From positions 1-21,872 of the forward strand of contig JAEXHA010000182.1 in assembly GCA_023450335.1 (NCBI GenBank): DNA of 21,872 bases, read 5' to 3'. The notes below the pieces were generated by a model that saw only the letters and a list, made by a program, of their open reading frames with translations, was not told the origin of the DNA and made no database searches. Source of the DNA: Actinomycetes bacterium. Its GTDB lineage: Bacteria > Actinomycetota > Actinomycetes > Actinomycetales > Microbacteriaceae. Shown in pieces: positions 1 through 7,041 of this stretch; the first letter of the stretch is position 1; each line of letters starts with the position of its first letter. The translations under genes and the position numbers were made by a program.

Positions 1-1
1 C

Positions 2-127
2 TTCAACGAAGACAAGCAATGGCGCGGCCTGGCCACCCGCTACGACAAACTCGCCCTCACCTACCGCGGCGGTGCCGTCCTACGAGCCATCACCCTCTGG
101 CTCAAACGGTTAGGAGACACGCCCTAG
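2..127 (+). CDS. IS5-family transposase, C-terminal end (truncated by window edge)
   Basis: The frame opening at base 2 encodes 41 residues ending in a TAG. It contains the run KQWRGLATRYDKLALTYRGG, characteristic of the C-terminus of IS5-type DDE transposases; this tail follows the catalytic glutamate, which lies outside the window. The rest of the element is to the left and cannot be judged intact or broken. The last codons read GGA GAC ACG CCC TAG. The stop falls in a CTAG tetranucleotide (124-127), the kind of site IS5-group elements often duplicate, so the element probably ends at about 123 with the terminal inverted repeat read inward as GGCGTGTCTCC, and the stop codon is supplied by target DNA. 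Family assignment is from the protein motif; the element end is inference. Confidence 0.8.
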   Translation, partial: FNEDKQWRGLATRYDKLALTYRGGAVLRAITLWLKRLGDTP

Positions 128-156
128 GCGGCTCGTACGGAGCTAGGCGGCTCGCG
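125..156 (+). repeat. Truncated copy (A) of the 82-bp palindromic intergenic repeat
   Basis: These 32 bases match the last 32 bases of the complete copy at 20430-20511 at 30 of 32 positions, including two GGCGGCTCG half-arms separated by TACGGAG. The first 50 bases of the element are missing because the IS5-like end lies directly to the left. The simplest reading is that the insertion sequence landed in the repeat at CTAG. It lies about 105 bases beyond the pyrE stop codon. Confidence 0.75.
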
Positions 157-173
157 CAGGGATGGCGCAGGCT

Positions 174-241
174 GAAGCACGGGCTGGGACACGCGCGAAG
201 GTCGCCCGCACAGGGCTGGAGCACGGGCGGGGGCACGCGCG
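174..241 (+). repeat. Short imperfect direct repeat downstream of pyrE
   Basis: Bases 174-197 and 218-241 are 24-base direct repeats with 21 identities, sharing AGCACGGGC and CACGCGCG, with start points 44 bases apart. They fill most of the non-coding DNA between the truncated palindrome and the pyrE stop codon. No protein or clear terminator was recognised here; G/C-rich runs at 237-258 could fold but show no clean stem. Confidence 0.5.
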
Positions 242-260
242 GCGGCGCGCGGCGGGGCGC

Positions 261-842
261 TCAGACCTGGGGCGACAGGCCGAGGTCGTCGAGGTCGATG
301 GCGGCCAGCCACTGCAGCCCGGCGGCTTCGACCGCTGCCTGCGCACCGGTCTTGCGGTCCACGACCACCGCGACCGCGACCGGCTCGGCGCCCTCGCGGC
401 GCAGCGCCTCGACGGCCTTCAGCGCCGACTGGCCCGTCGTCGAGGTGTCCTCCACGACGACGACGCGCTTGCCCGCGATGTCGGCGCCCTCGACCTGGCG
501 GCCGCGGCCGTGGTCCTTGGGCTCCTTGCGCACGACGAAGGCGTCCAGCGGCCGGTCGGTGCGCGCCGACTCGTGCATGACCGCGTTCGCGATCGGGTCG
601 GCGCCCAGCGTCAGACCGCCCACGGCGACGACGCCGTCGATGTCGCCGATGAGGTCGAGCATGATGCGGCCGATCGCGGGGGCCGCGCGGTGGTCGAGCG
701 TCAGGCGCCGCATGTCGACGTAGTACGAGGCGAGCTTGCCCGATGACAACGTGAACTGCCCGTGGAACACCGCCTCCTGCCCGATGAGCTCGATGAGCTT
801 CTGGCGGTCGGCTTCGAGTTCGGGCGTGGCGGCGACGGTCAT
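261..842 (-). CDS. pyrE: Orotate phosphoribosyltransferase
   Basis: This 193-residue cytoplasmic enzyme joins orotate to PRPP to give orotidine 5'-monophosphate, the fifth step of pyrimidine synthesis. The type I phosphoribosyltransferase PRPP-binding signature VVVVEDTSTTGQSA is at residues 127-140, the flexible loop KEPKDHGRG at about 106-114, and the N-terminal GxxxLxSGxxSxYYxD region at about 28-43. Length is slightly short of the 210-residue E. coli enzyme but normal for actinobacteria. The ATG at 842 is chosen because a TAGACT -10 box lies six bases upstream, which suggests a leaderless message. It stands alone: pntA is divergent, and no other pyrimidine gene is in the window. Confidence 0.96.
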   Translation of the reverse strand: MTVAATPELEADRQKLIELIGQEAVFHGQFTLSSGKLASYYVDMRRLTLDHRAAPAIGRIMLDLIGDIDGVVAVGGLTLGADPIANAVMHESARTDRPLDAFVVRKEPKDHGRGRQVEGADIAGKRVVVVEDTSTTGQSALKAVEALRREGAEPVAVAVVVDRKTGAQAAVEAAGLQWLAAIDLDDLGLSPQV

Positions 843-848
843 GCCCCG

Positions 849-854
849 AGTCTA
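849..854 (-). promoter_or_regulatory. Predicted -10 box of pyrE (leaderless)
   Basis: On the minus strand TAGACT is followed by six bases (CGGGGC) and the pyrE ATG. This spacing would place transcription start at or next to the initiation codon. No TTGACA-like -35 was seen 16-18 bases upstream. Confidence 0.55.
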
Positions 855-941
855 CGGACGCGCCCGGGCCACCGGCATCCACCGCCGTCGTGCAGAGGCG
901 GCCGTGGCCGAGGCGCGTTGCGGCGCCCACCCCCGCAGACC

Positions 942-976
942 ATCGCGAAATCGAAAGTCTCGCGATTCTTATCGCG
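942..976. promoter_or_regulatory. ATCGCGA inverted repeat between pyrE and pntA
   Basis: ATCGCGA (942-948) and TCGCGAT (960-966) form a perfect 7-bp inverted repeat with an 11-base spacer, and a third half-site ATCGCG follows at 971-976. The group lies just upstream of the predicted pntA promoter (985-1013) and about 90 bases above the pyrE -10 box. Its place and symmetry suggest a regulator-binding site for pntAB, perhaps with cooperative half-sites. I cannot name the regulator. The rest of the 228-base intergenic stretch shows no other feature. Confidence 0.45.
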
Positions 977-984
977 CAATCCGG

Positions 985-1013
985 CGGACAGGGCCTTGAC
1001 TGGTTCCTAGAGT
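985..1013 (+). promoter_or_regulatory. Candidate pntAB promoter
   Basis: CGGACA (985-990), 17 bases, then TAGAGT (1008-1013) gives a -35/-10 pair with a fair -10 and a weak -35. Transcription would begin near 1020, leaving a leader of about 50 bases. The pntA ATG is preceded by GAGGAG ending five bases upstream, so this gene has a conventional ribosome-binding site, unlike many neighbours. Confidence 0.4.
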
Positions 1014-1070
1014 CAGAAGTCGGCCCACCGTGGCCGTACCCGAACGCGCCACCCGAACCCGAGGAGCCCC

Positions 1071-2615
1071 ATGTCTCAGATCGGCATCGTCGCCGAGCGC
1101 CCCGGCGAGCGCCGCGTCGCGGCATCCCCTCTCACCGTGACGAAGATCCGCGACCTCGGGTACGAGGTCGTCGTCGAGTCCGGTGCCGGCGAGGCCTCCT
1201 CTTTCCCCGACGACGCGTATGTGGATGCCGGGGCCACCATCGTCGCGCGCGAGACGGCCTGGGCGGCGCCCGTCGTCCTGAAGATCAACGCCCCCGAGCC
1301 CGCGGAGATCGCGACGCTGCAGCCGGGCGCGACCCTCGTCGCGCTGCTCAGCCCCGCGCTGCGCCCTGATCTGCTCGAAGCCCTCGCCGCCCGCGGCGTG
1401 ACCGCGCTGGCGATGGATGCCGTTCCGCGCATATCCCGCGCCCAGTCGATGGACGTTCTCAGCTCGATGGCCAACATCTCGGGTTATCGGGCCGTCGTCG
1501 AAGCCGCACATGAGTTCGGCCGATTCTTCACCGGCCAGGTCACCGCGGCCGGGAAGGTGCCGCCCGCGAAGGTGCTCGTCGCCGGTGCGGGTGTGGCGGG
1601 CCTGGCCGCCATCGGCGCCGCGTCGAGCCTCGGTGCGATCGTACGCGCCACCGACCCGCGGCCCGAGGTCGCCGATCAGGTGCGCTCGATCGGCGGCGAG
1701 TACCTCGAGGTCGTCGTGCCCGACGAGCAGAAGGAGGTCTCGGCCGACGGCTACGCCAGGGCCACCAGCGAGGCCTACGACCGCCGCGCCGCCGAGCTGT
1801 ACTCCGAGCAGGCCGCCGACGTGGACATCATCATCACGACAGCGCTGATCCCCGGCCGCGCCGCGCCGCGGCTGATCACCGCCGCCGACGTCGCGCTCAT
1901 GCGCCCCGGCAGCGTCATCGTCGACATGGCCGCCTCGCAGGGCGGCAACGTCGAGGGCTCGGTGCACGGCGAGCGCGTCGTCACCGACAACGGCGTGATC
2001 ATCCTCGGCTACTCCGACCTGGCCGGGCGCCTGCCGCAACAGGCCTCGCAGCTGTACGGCACGAACCTTCTCAACCTGTTGAAGCTGCTGACTCCGGGCA
2101 AGGAGGGCACGCTCGTCGTCGATCTCGAGGACGTGGTGCAGCGGGCCGTGACCGTGGTGCAGGACGGCGCCGTGACGTGGCCGCCCCCGCCCGTGCAGGT
2201 GTCAGCGGCTCCCGCCACCGCGGCACCGCCACCCGAGCCGCCGGCGCCGAAACCGCCGATGTCACAGGGCCGCAAGTCGGCGCTGATCGCCGTGGGCATC
2301 GCGGCACTGTTCGCGGTGTGCGCGTTTGCGCCGGCGCCGCTGCCGCAGCATTTCCTCGTGCTGACCCTGTCGGTCATCATCGGCTTCTACGTCATCGGCA
2401 AGGTCGCCCACGCGCTGCACACACCGCTGATGAGCGTGACGAATGCCATCAGCGGCATCATCGTCGTCGGCGCCATGGTGCAGATCACCGTCGACAACCT
2501 GCTCGTCCAGGTGCTGGCCGCCGTGGCCGTGCTCGTGGCGAGCATCAACGTCTTCGGCGGATTCGCGGTCACCCGCCGCATGCTCGCCATGTTCCAGAAG
2601 GGGGCCGACAAGTGA
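1071..2615 (+). CDS. pntA: NAD(P) transhydrogenase, alpha subunit (single-chain dI + dII membrane part)
   Basis: PntA binds NAD(H) and, with PntB, moves hydride from NADH to NADP+ driven by proton re-entry across the cytoplasmic membrane. The 514-residue chain has the alanine dehydrogenase/PNT N-terminal domain (GIVAERPGERRVAASP at 5-20), the Rossmann nucleotide site GAGVAGLAAIG (172-182) with acidic D195 in TDPRPEV, and QASQLYGTNLLNLL at the end of domain I. A proline/alanine-rich linker (about 370-400) leads to four hydrophobic segments (about 405-505) of domain II. This is the fused E. coli-type layout, not the split PntAA/PntAB found in many alphaproteobacteria. Start supported by GAGGAG and by the conserved first strand. 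Its stop overlaps the pntB start, indicating translational coupling. Confidence 0.97.
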   Translation: MSQIGIVAERPGERRVAASPLTVTKIRDLGYEVVVESGAGEASSFPDDAYVDAGATIVARETAWAAPVVLKINAPEPAEIATLQPGATLVALLSPALRPDLLEALAARGVTALAMDAVPRISRAQSMDVLSSMANISGYRAVVEAAHEFGRFFTGQVTAAGKVPPAKVLVAGAGVAGLAAIGAASSLGAIVRATDPRPEVADQVRSIGGEYLEVVVPDEQKEVSADGYARATSEAYDRRAAELYSEQAADVDIIITTALIPGRAAPRLITAADVALMRPGSVIVDMAASQGGNVEGSVHGERVVTDNGVIILGYSDLAGRLPQQASQLYGTNLLNLLKLLTPGKEGTLVVDLEDVVQRAVTVVQDGAVTWPPPPVQVSAAPATAAPPPEPPAPKPPMSQGRKSALIAVGIAALFAVCAFAPAPLPQHFLVLTLSVIIGFYVIGKVAHALHTPLMSVTNAISGIIVVGAMVQITVDNLLVQVLAAVAVLVASINVFGGFAVTRRMLAMFQKGADK

Positions 2616-4015
2616 ACGTCACGGCATCCATCGCCGGCGCGGCATATATCGTCGCCGCCCTTCTCTTCGTCCTGAGCCTGGCCGGTCTCAGCAAGCACGA
2701 GACCTCTCGCCGCGGCGTCGTGTACGGCATCGCCGGCATGACGATCGCGCTGGTCGCGACGATCGCGCTCACCGCGGCCGGTGCGTGGGGTGAGCCGGCC
2801 GGAACCCTCGGTCTGATCCTGCTGGTGGTCGCCGTCGCCATCGGCGCGGCGATCGGCCTGTGGCGCGCCCGCGTCGTCGAGATGACCGGGATGCCGGAGC
2901 TCATCGCCCTGCTCCACTCGTTCGTCGGCCTCGCGGCCGTGCTCGTGGGGTGGAACGGCGCGCTCTACGACACGGGCCTGAGCGGAGCCCTGGCCGACAT
3001 CCACCACGCCGAGGTCTTCATCGGCGTGTTCATCGGCGGGGTGACCTTCACCGGGTCGATCGTCGCGTTCCTCAAGCTCTCCGGACGCATCAGCTCGAAG
3101 CCGCTCATGCTCCCGGGCAAGAACGTGCTCAATCTCGGGGCGCTGGTCGTGTTCGTCGCGCTGACGGTCTGGTACGTGCTGACGCCGGTGCTGCCCCTGC
3201 TGATCGCCGTCACCGCGCTGGCCCTCGCATTGGGATGGCATCTGGTCGCCTCCATCGGCGGCGGTGACATGCCCGTCGTCGTCTCGATGCTCAACAGCTA
3301 TTCGGGCTGGGCGGCCGCGGCGGCCGGGTTCCTCCTGAACAACGACCTGCTGATCGTGACGGGTGCACTGGTGGGCTCTTCGGGCGCCTACCTGTCGTAC
3401 ATCATGTGCAAGGCCATGAACCGGTCGTTCGTCTCGGTCATCGCCGGCGGGTTCGGAATCGAGGCGCCCCGCGGCGACGACGCCGACCACGGCGAACATC
3501 ACGAGATCGACGCCGCCGCGGTGGCCGATCTGCTGGCATCCGCCTCGTCGGTCATCATCACCCCCGGGTACGGCATGGCCGTGGCCCAGGCACAGTACCC
3601 GGTCGCCGAGCTCACCGACCGGCTGCGCGCGAAGGGCATCGATGTGCGCTTCGGCATCCACCCCGTTGCCGGACGCCTGCCCGGCCACATGAACGTGCTG
3701 CTGGCCGAGGCCAAGGTGCCGTACGACATCGTGCTCGAGCTCGATGAGATCAACGACGACTTCGCCGCCACGGCCATCGTGCTCGTCATCGGCGCGAACG
3801 ACACCGTGAACCCGGCGGCCGCCGAAGACCCCGGCTCGCCCATCGCGGGGATGCCGGTGCTGCGCGTGTGGGAGGCCGAGAACGTGGTGGTGTTCAAGCG
3901 ATCGATGGCCTCGGGCTACGCGGGCGTGCAGAACCCACTGTTCTTCCGCGACAACGCCCACATGCTGTTCGGTGACGCCAAGGAGCGGGTCGAGGACATC
4001 CTCCGCGCGCTCTAG
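2612..4015 (+). CDS. pntB: NAD(P) transhydrogenase, beta subunit
   Basis: PntB supplies the rest of the proton channel and the NADP(H)-binding domain III. The 467-residue product is close to the 462 of E. coli. About nine hydrophobic helices fill the first 270 residues, then a His/Asp/Glu-rich hinge (DDADHGEHHEIDAA) leads to domain III, with IITPGYGMAVAQAQ, GIHPVAGRLPGHMNVLLAEA, DEINDDFA, IGANDTVNPAA and FKRSMASGYAGVQNPLFF, all hallmark NADP-binding and interface motifs. The GTG at 2612 is chosen because it overlaps the pntA stop (GTGA) and begins just before the first helix; the reading frame is open far upstream, but that part overlaps pntA. It is the last gene of a two-gene operon. Confidence 0.96.
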   Translation: MNVTASIAGAAYIVAALLFVLSLAGLSKHETSRRGVVYGIAGMTIALVATIALTAAGAWGEPAGTLGLILLVVAVAIGAAIGLWRARVVEMTGMPELIALLHSFVGLAAVLVGWNGALYDTGLSGALADIHHAEVFIGVFIGGVTFTGSIVAFLKLSGRISSKPLMLPGKNVLNLGALVVFVALTVWYVLTPVLPLLIAVTALALALGWHLVASIGGGDMPVVVSMLNSYSGWAAAAAGFLLNNDLLIVTGALVGSSGAYLSYIMCKAMNRSFVSVIAGGFGIEAPRGDDADHGEHHEIDAAAVADLLASASSVIITPGYGMAVAQAQYPVAELTDRLRAKGIDVRFGIHPVAGRLPGHMNVLLAEAKVPYDIVLELDEINDDFAATAIVLVIGANDTVNPAAAEDPGSPIAGMPVLRVWEAENVVVFKRSMASGYAGVQNPLFFRDNAHMLFGDAKERVEDILRAL

Positions 4016-4024
4016 CCCTCTCAT

Positions 4025-4097
4025 CCGCGAGAGAACAACTGGCGGCCGAGGGTGCGGGTAACACCCGTTCTCTCGGCGTCCCGTTGTTCTCTCGCGG
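4025..4097. repeat. Perfect 15-bp inverted repeat with internal GTTCTCTCG copy
   Basis: CCGCGAGAGAACAAC (4025-4039) is the exact reverse complement of GTTGTTCTCTCGCGG (4083-4097), separated by 43 bases. Inside the loop, GGGTG...CACCC (4050-4066) can form a small hairpin, and GTTCTCTCG at 4068-4076 is a third copy of the arm core, so two alternative folds are possible. It starts ten bases after the pntB stop codon and may end pntAB transcription, but it lacks a T-run, and its organisation resembles a dispersed intergenic palindrome more than a simple terminator. The remaining bases to 4147 are G/C-rich with nothing recognised. Confidence 0.7.
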
Positions 4098-4147
4098 TTC
4101 CAGTGGGGCGGTGGGGCGGCGGGCGCGGCGGCGTCCGGGGGCGCTCA

Positions 4148-4153
4148 TATGCT
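4148..4153 (+). promoter_or_regulatory. Predicted -10 box of xthA (leaderless)
   Basis: TATGCT is followed by seven bases and the ATG at 4161. This supports the downstream of two in-frame ATGs as the true start, because the upstream ATG (4149) lies inside the -10 box. No good -35 was seen. Confidence 0.5.
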
Positions 4154-4160
4154 GGATGCC

Positions 4161-5003
4161 ATGCGTCTTGCCACTTGGAACGTCAACTCGATCCGCGCGC
4201 GCGTCGTGCGCACCGTCGAATTCGCCGTGCGCGAGAACATCGACGTGCTCGCGATGCAGGAGATCAAGTGCACGCCCGCGCAGTTCCCCTACGCGGCGTT
4301 CGAAGAGGCCGGCTATCACGTCGAGGCGCACGGGCTGAACCAGTGGAACGGCGTCGCGATCGCGAGCCGCGAGCCGATCGAGGACATCGAGCACGCCTTC
4401 GCCGGCATGCCGGGCTTCCTCAAGGGTCACGACGGTCCCGACGCCCCGCAAGAGGCGCGCGCGATCGGCGCGACGGTCGGCGGTGTGCGCGTGTGGAGCC
4501 TCTACGTCCCCAACGGCCGCGCCCTCGGCGACCCGCACTACGCGTACAAGCTGCATTGGCTCGACGCTCTTCGCCAGTACACGGCCGACACGCTGACCGC
4601 GCGCCCCGGCCTGCCGCTCGCGCTGGTCGGCGACTTCAACATCGCCCCCACCGACGTCGACAACGGCGACCCCGCTGTGGTCGAGGGTGCGTCGACGCAC
4701 GTGTCACCGCCCGAGCGCGACGCCTTCCAGGCGCTGTTGGATGCCGGGCTGACCGACACCGTCCGTCCCCTCATCCCCTCGGGGTTCACCTATTGGGACT
4801 ACAAGCGCCTCAAGTTCCCGCGCAACGAGGGCATGCGCATCGACTTCATCCTCGGCTCTTCGGCGTTCGCCGACGCCGTCGTGGGCGCCGAGATCCACCG
4901 CAATGAGCGCAAGGGCGAGATCCCGAGCGACCACGTGCCCGTCGTCGTCGACCTCGACCTGGACGAGCCGGACGACGACGATCTGCCCATGATCTTCGGC
5001 TGA
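4161..5003 (+). CDS. xthA: Exodeoxyribonuclease III / AP endonuclease
   Basis: This EEP-fold, metal-dependent nuclease cleaves DNA at abasic sites and degrades 3' ends in base-excision repair. The 280-residue product begins MRLATWNVNSIR as family members do, and carries the expected catalytic set: N7, E34 in AMQEIKC, Y115 in SLYVPNG, D158 and N160 in LVGDFNIAP, the FTYWDY region, and D257-H258 in PSDHVPV. The acidic C-terminus LDEPDDDDLPM is a small lineage addition. An in-frame ATG four codons upstream (4149) has GGGGG seven bases before it and could also be used; I prefer 4161 for its fit to the family and to the -10 spacing. It is monocistronic and converges on the reductase gene 55 bases downstream, with no strong terminator seen. 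Confidence 0.95.
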   Translation: MRLATWNVNSIRARVVRTVEFAVRENIDVLAMQEIKCTPAQFPYAAFEEAGYHVEAHGLNQWNGVAIASREPIEDIEHAFAGMPGFLKGHDGPDAPQEARAIGATVGGVRVWSLYVPNGRALGDPHYAYKLHWLDALRQYTADTLTARPGLPLALVGDFNIAPTDVDNGDPAVVEGASTHVSPPERDAFQALLDAGLTDTVRPLIPSGFTYWDYKRLKFPRNEGMRIDFILGSSAFADAVVGAEIHRNERKGEIPSDHVPVVVDLDLDEPDDDDLPMIFG

Positions 5004-5058
5004 TCGCCCGGCAGCGCCGCTCAGCCTGGCCGCACTCCCGAGCGGATCCCGACCGACG

Positions 5059-5670
5059 TCACTCCGGCCCCATCCGTCCGGTGCCCACGGGCCCCGCCGG
5101 CGCGTAGCGCAGGCGCACGGCCCCGGACTCCGAGGCCACCGGCGCCGCGACCAGCCGCAGTGTCGCCGGCGCGACGCCGTGCGGGAAGACCCTCTTCCCC
5201 TGACCGAGCACGACCGGGTAGACCCACAGGTTGAGTTCGTCGAAGAGGTCGGCCGCCAACAGTGCCTGGGTGAAATCGACGCTGCCGATCACATGCGTCT
5301 CCCGGTGGCGCTCGCGCAGCGCCGCGACCTCGGCGGCGAGGTCATCGCCGAGCTGCGATGTACCGGCCCAGTCGAGCGCCGGTCGGCCACGCGAGGCGAC
5401 ATACTTCGGCACTCGGTTGAGCACCTCGGCGATCGCACCCGACTGCCGCGGCCAGTAGGCGGAGAAGATGTCGTAGGTGCGACGGCCCAGCAGCAGTGCG
5501 TCCATCCGGGCGATGCCGCCGCTGATCAGGTCGCTGCTGGTGCGGTCGGCGAACGGTGCCTGCCAGCCGCCGTACGAGAACCCGCCGGCGGGGTCTTCGT
5601 CGGCGCCACCGGGCGCCTGGGCGACGCCGTCGAGCGTGGTGAACAGGTCGATGATGAGGCGGCCGGTCAT
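5059..5670 (-). CDS. Dihydrofolate reductase-like (RibD C-terminal domain) protein
   Basis: The 203-residue protein belongs to the RibD_C/DHFR-like superfamily, small NADPH-dependent reductases whose actinobacterial members of this stand-alone type mostly have unknown substrates. Visible motifs are the first strand and substrate turn IIDLFTTLDGVAQAPGG (6-22), the LLLGRRTYD helix start (59-67), IGSVDFTQALLAADLFDEL (128-146) and the NADPH-side segment YPVVLGQGKRVF (151-162). It covers one complete domain. The ATG at 5670 is preceded by AAGGAG with seven-base spacing, which rules out the longer open frame extending into the kinase gene. It is transcribed away from the sensor kinase through overlapping -10 boxes. 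True folate activity is unlikely given the absence of other folate genes. Confidence 0.88.
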   Translation of the reverse strand: MTGRLIIDLFTTLDGVAQAPGGADEDPAGGFSYGGWQAPFADRTSSDLISGGIARMDALLLGRRTYDIFSAYWPRQSGAIAEVLNRVPKYVASRGRPALDWAGTSQLGDDLAAEVAALRERHRETHVIGSVDFTQALLAADLFDELNLWVYPVVLGQGKRVFPHGVAPATLRLVAAPVASESGAVRLRYAPAGPVGTGRMGPE

Positions 5671-5738
5671 GCGGCTGCTCCTTCGCAGTCGGTGTCGATG
5701 AGGCTCCCCCGTGCGGCGGATGTCCGGGGCAGGCAGCC

Positions 5739-5748
5739 AGTCTACGTT
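5739..5748. promoter_or_regulatory. Overlapping divergent -10 boxes of the reductase and sensor kinase
   Basis: Plus-strand TACGTT (5743-5748) stands six bases before the kinase ATG and predicts a leaderless message. Minus-strand TAGACT (complement of 5739-5744) is a matching -10 box for the reductase, with a leader of roughly 60 bases containing its AAGGAG site. The two boxes share the TA pair at 5743-5744, so the promoters should exclude each other. TGTCCG (5721-5726) is the nearest plus-strand -35 candidate, 16 bases upstream. Confidence 0.45.
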
Positions 5749-5754
5749 TGAGGG

Positions 5755-7041
5755 ATGACCATGCCGATTTCGCGGCGGCGCCCCTCGACCGCCGCGCTGC
5801 GACGCGACTACGCACTCGCCGCTGCCCTGTTCGCGGCGGCCCTCATCAGCACGACGCTGGGCAGCATCGCCGGCGTCTACGGCGAAGAGTCGCAGGACAT
5901 GGTGTGGAGCCTCGTGTACAGCGTCGCACTGACGGCGCCGATCGCTGTGCGGCGCCGTTACCCCGCGATCGTCCTCGTCGTGGTCTCGATCGTGTTCTTC
6001 GCCGCCGTGACTTTCCGGATCCCCGACCTCTACGTCTGCAACATCGCCGTGTTCATCGCCATGTACACCGTGGGTGCGTGGGTCGACGATCGGCGCCGGG
6101 CGACCATCGTTCGTCTGGCCGTGATCGCCGGCATGTTCCTCTGGCTGCTGGTGACCACCTTCCAGGAAGCGACCGCACCCGACGAGTCGAACTTCTCGCA
6201 TGCCGGCCTGTTCTCGCCGTTCGCCGCGTTCGTGCTCATCCAGTTCCTCATCAACGCGGCTTTCTTCGGCGGCGCCTACTTCTTCGGCGAGCGCGCGTAC
6301 TCACAGGCGCAGGAGCGCCGGGCACTCGAGGAGCGCACCGCCGAACTGGAACGCGAGCGCGAGCTCACTGCCGCGCAGGCCGTCGCGCTCGACCGGGTGC
6401 GCATCGCCCGCGAGTTGCACGACGTCGTGGCCCATCACGTCTCCGCGATGGGGGTGCAGGCCGGGGCCGCGCGCACGGTCGTGGAGCACGACACGGCCGC
6501 CGCCAAGGCCGCCTTGACCACGGTGGAGGAGTCGGCACGGTCGGCACTGACCGAGCTGCGGCAGTTGCTCGAGACTCTGCGCACGCCCGATGCAGAGGCA
6601 CCGGGCGGCTCGACGCTCCATCTGACGGCGCTGCCCGATCTGATCGCCCATGCCGACCTCAACGGGCTGCCGACCACGCTCACGATCATCGGCGATGAGG
6701 TCGAGGTCAGCGACGTCATCCAGGCCAACCTCTACCGCATCGCGCAGGAGGCACTCACCAACGCCCGCCGCCACGCCGGATCGGGCGCCACCGCCGATGT
6801 CCGGCTGCGCTACGCGGCCGAGGCCATCGAGCTGGAGATCACCAATACCGGCAGGGTGCCGATCGTGGCGCGCGCGGGGCTGGGGCTGGTCGGCATGCGC
6901 GAGCGCGCGGCCGCCTCAGGCGGGGTGCTCGAAGCCGGGCCGCGAGAGCGCGGCGGGTTCCTCGTGCGCGTGCGGCTGCCCCTGCCGGCAGCGGCCGGTA
7001 CGACGGCCGACGCTGTGTCGACCGCGGAGACATCGGCATGA
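5755..7041 (+). CDS. Two-component sensor histidine kinase (HisKA_3 type)
   Basis: A 428-residue membrane kinase that would phosphorylate the regulator encoded next. The N-terminal 180 residues hold about five or six hydrophobic segments with no obvious extracytoplasmic sensor domain, then a charged coiled coil (180-212). The HisKA_3 dimerisation helix carries the phospho-acceptor H222 in RIARELHDVVAHHVSAMGVQ. The HATPase part has the N-box EALTNARRHAG (332-342), ITNTGR in place of the classical DxG (362-367), and GLGLVGMRERA (375-385). This layout is that of the NarX/DesK-like group that often controls neighbouring NatAB-type ABC exporters by sensing membrane or antimicrobial stress; the signal here is not visible. 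The start fits the TACGTT box six bases upstream. Its stop overlaps the regulator start (ATGA). Confidence 0.95.
   Translation: MTMPISRRRPSTAALRRDYALAAALFAAALISTTLGSIAGVYGEESQDMVWSLVYSVALTAPIAVRRRYPAIVLVVVSIVFFAAVTFRIPDLYVCNIAVFIAMYTVGAWVDDRRRATIVRLAVIAGMFLWLLVTTFQEATAPDESNFSHAGLFSPFAAFVLIQFLINAAFFGGAYFFGERAYSQAQERRALEERTAELERERELTAAQAVALDRVRIARELHDVVAHHVSAMGVQAGAARTVVEHDTAAAKAALTTVEESARSALTELRQLLETLRTPDAEAPGGSTLHLTALPDLIAHADLNGLPTTLTIIGDEVEVSDVIQANLYRIAQEALTNARRHAGSGATADVRLRYAAEAIELEITNTGRVPIVARAGLGLVGMRERAAASGGVLEAGPRERGGFLVRVRLPLPAAAGTTADAVSTAETSA

Noticed and set aside
995..1013. TTGACT followed by TAGAGT as the pntA promoter
   Set aside because: The spacing between the hexamers is about 7 bases, far too short for a -35/-10 pair.
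124..1125. Long minus-strand open frame covering pyrE in another frame
   Set aside because: Arg/Gly/Pro-rich shadow typical of high-G+C DNA; pyrE in the same region has full family motifs.
2387..4024. 545-residue minus-strand frame opposite pntB
   Set aside because: His/Arg/Asp/Gly-rich low-complexity translation with no domain; pntB on the other strand is clear.
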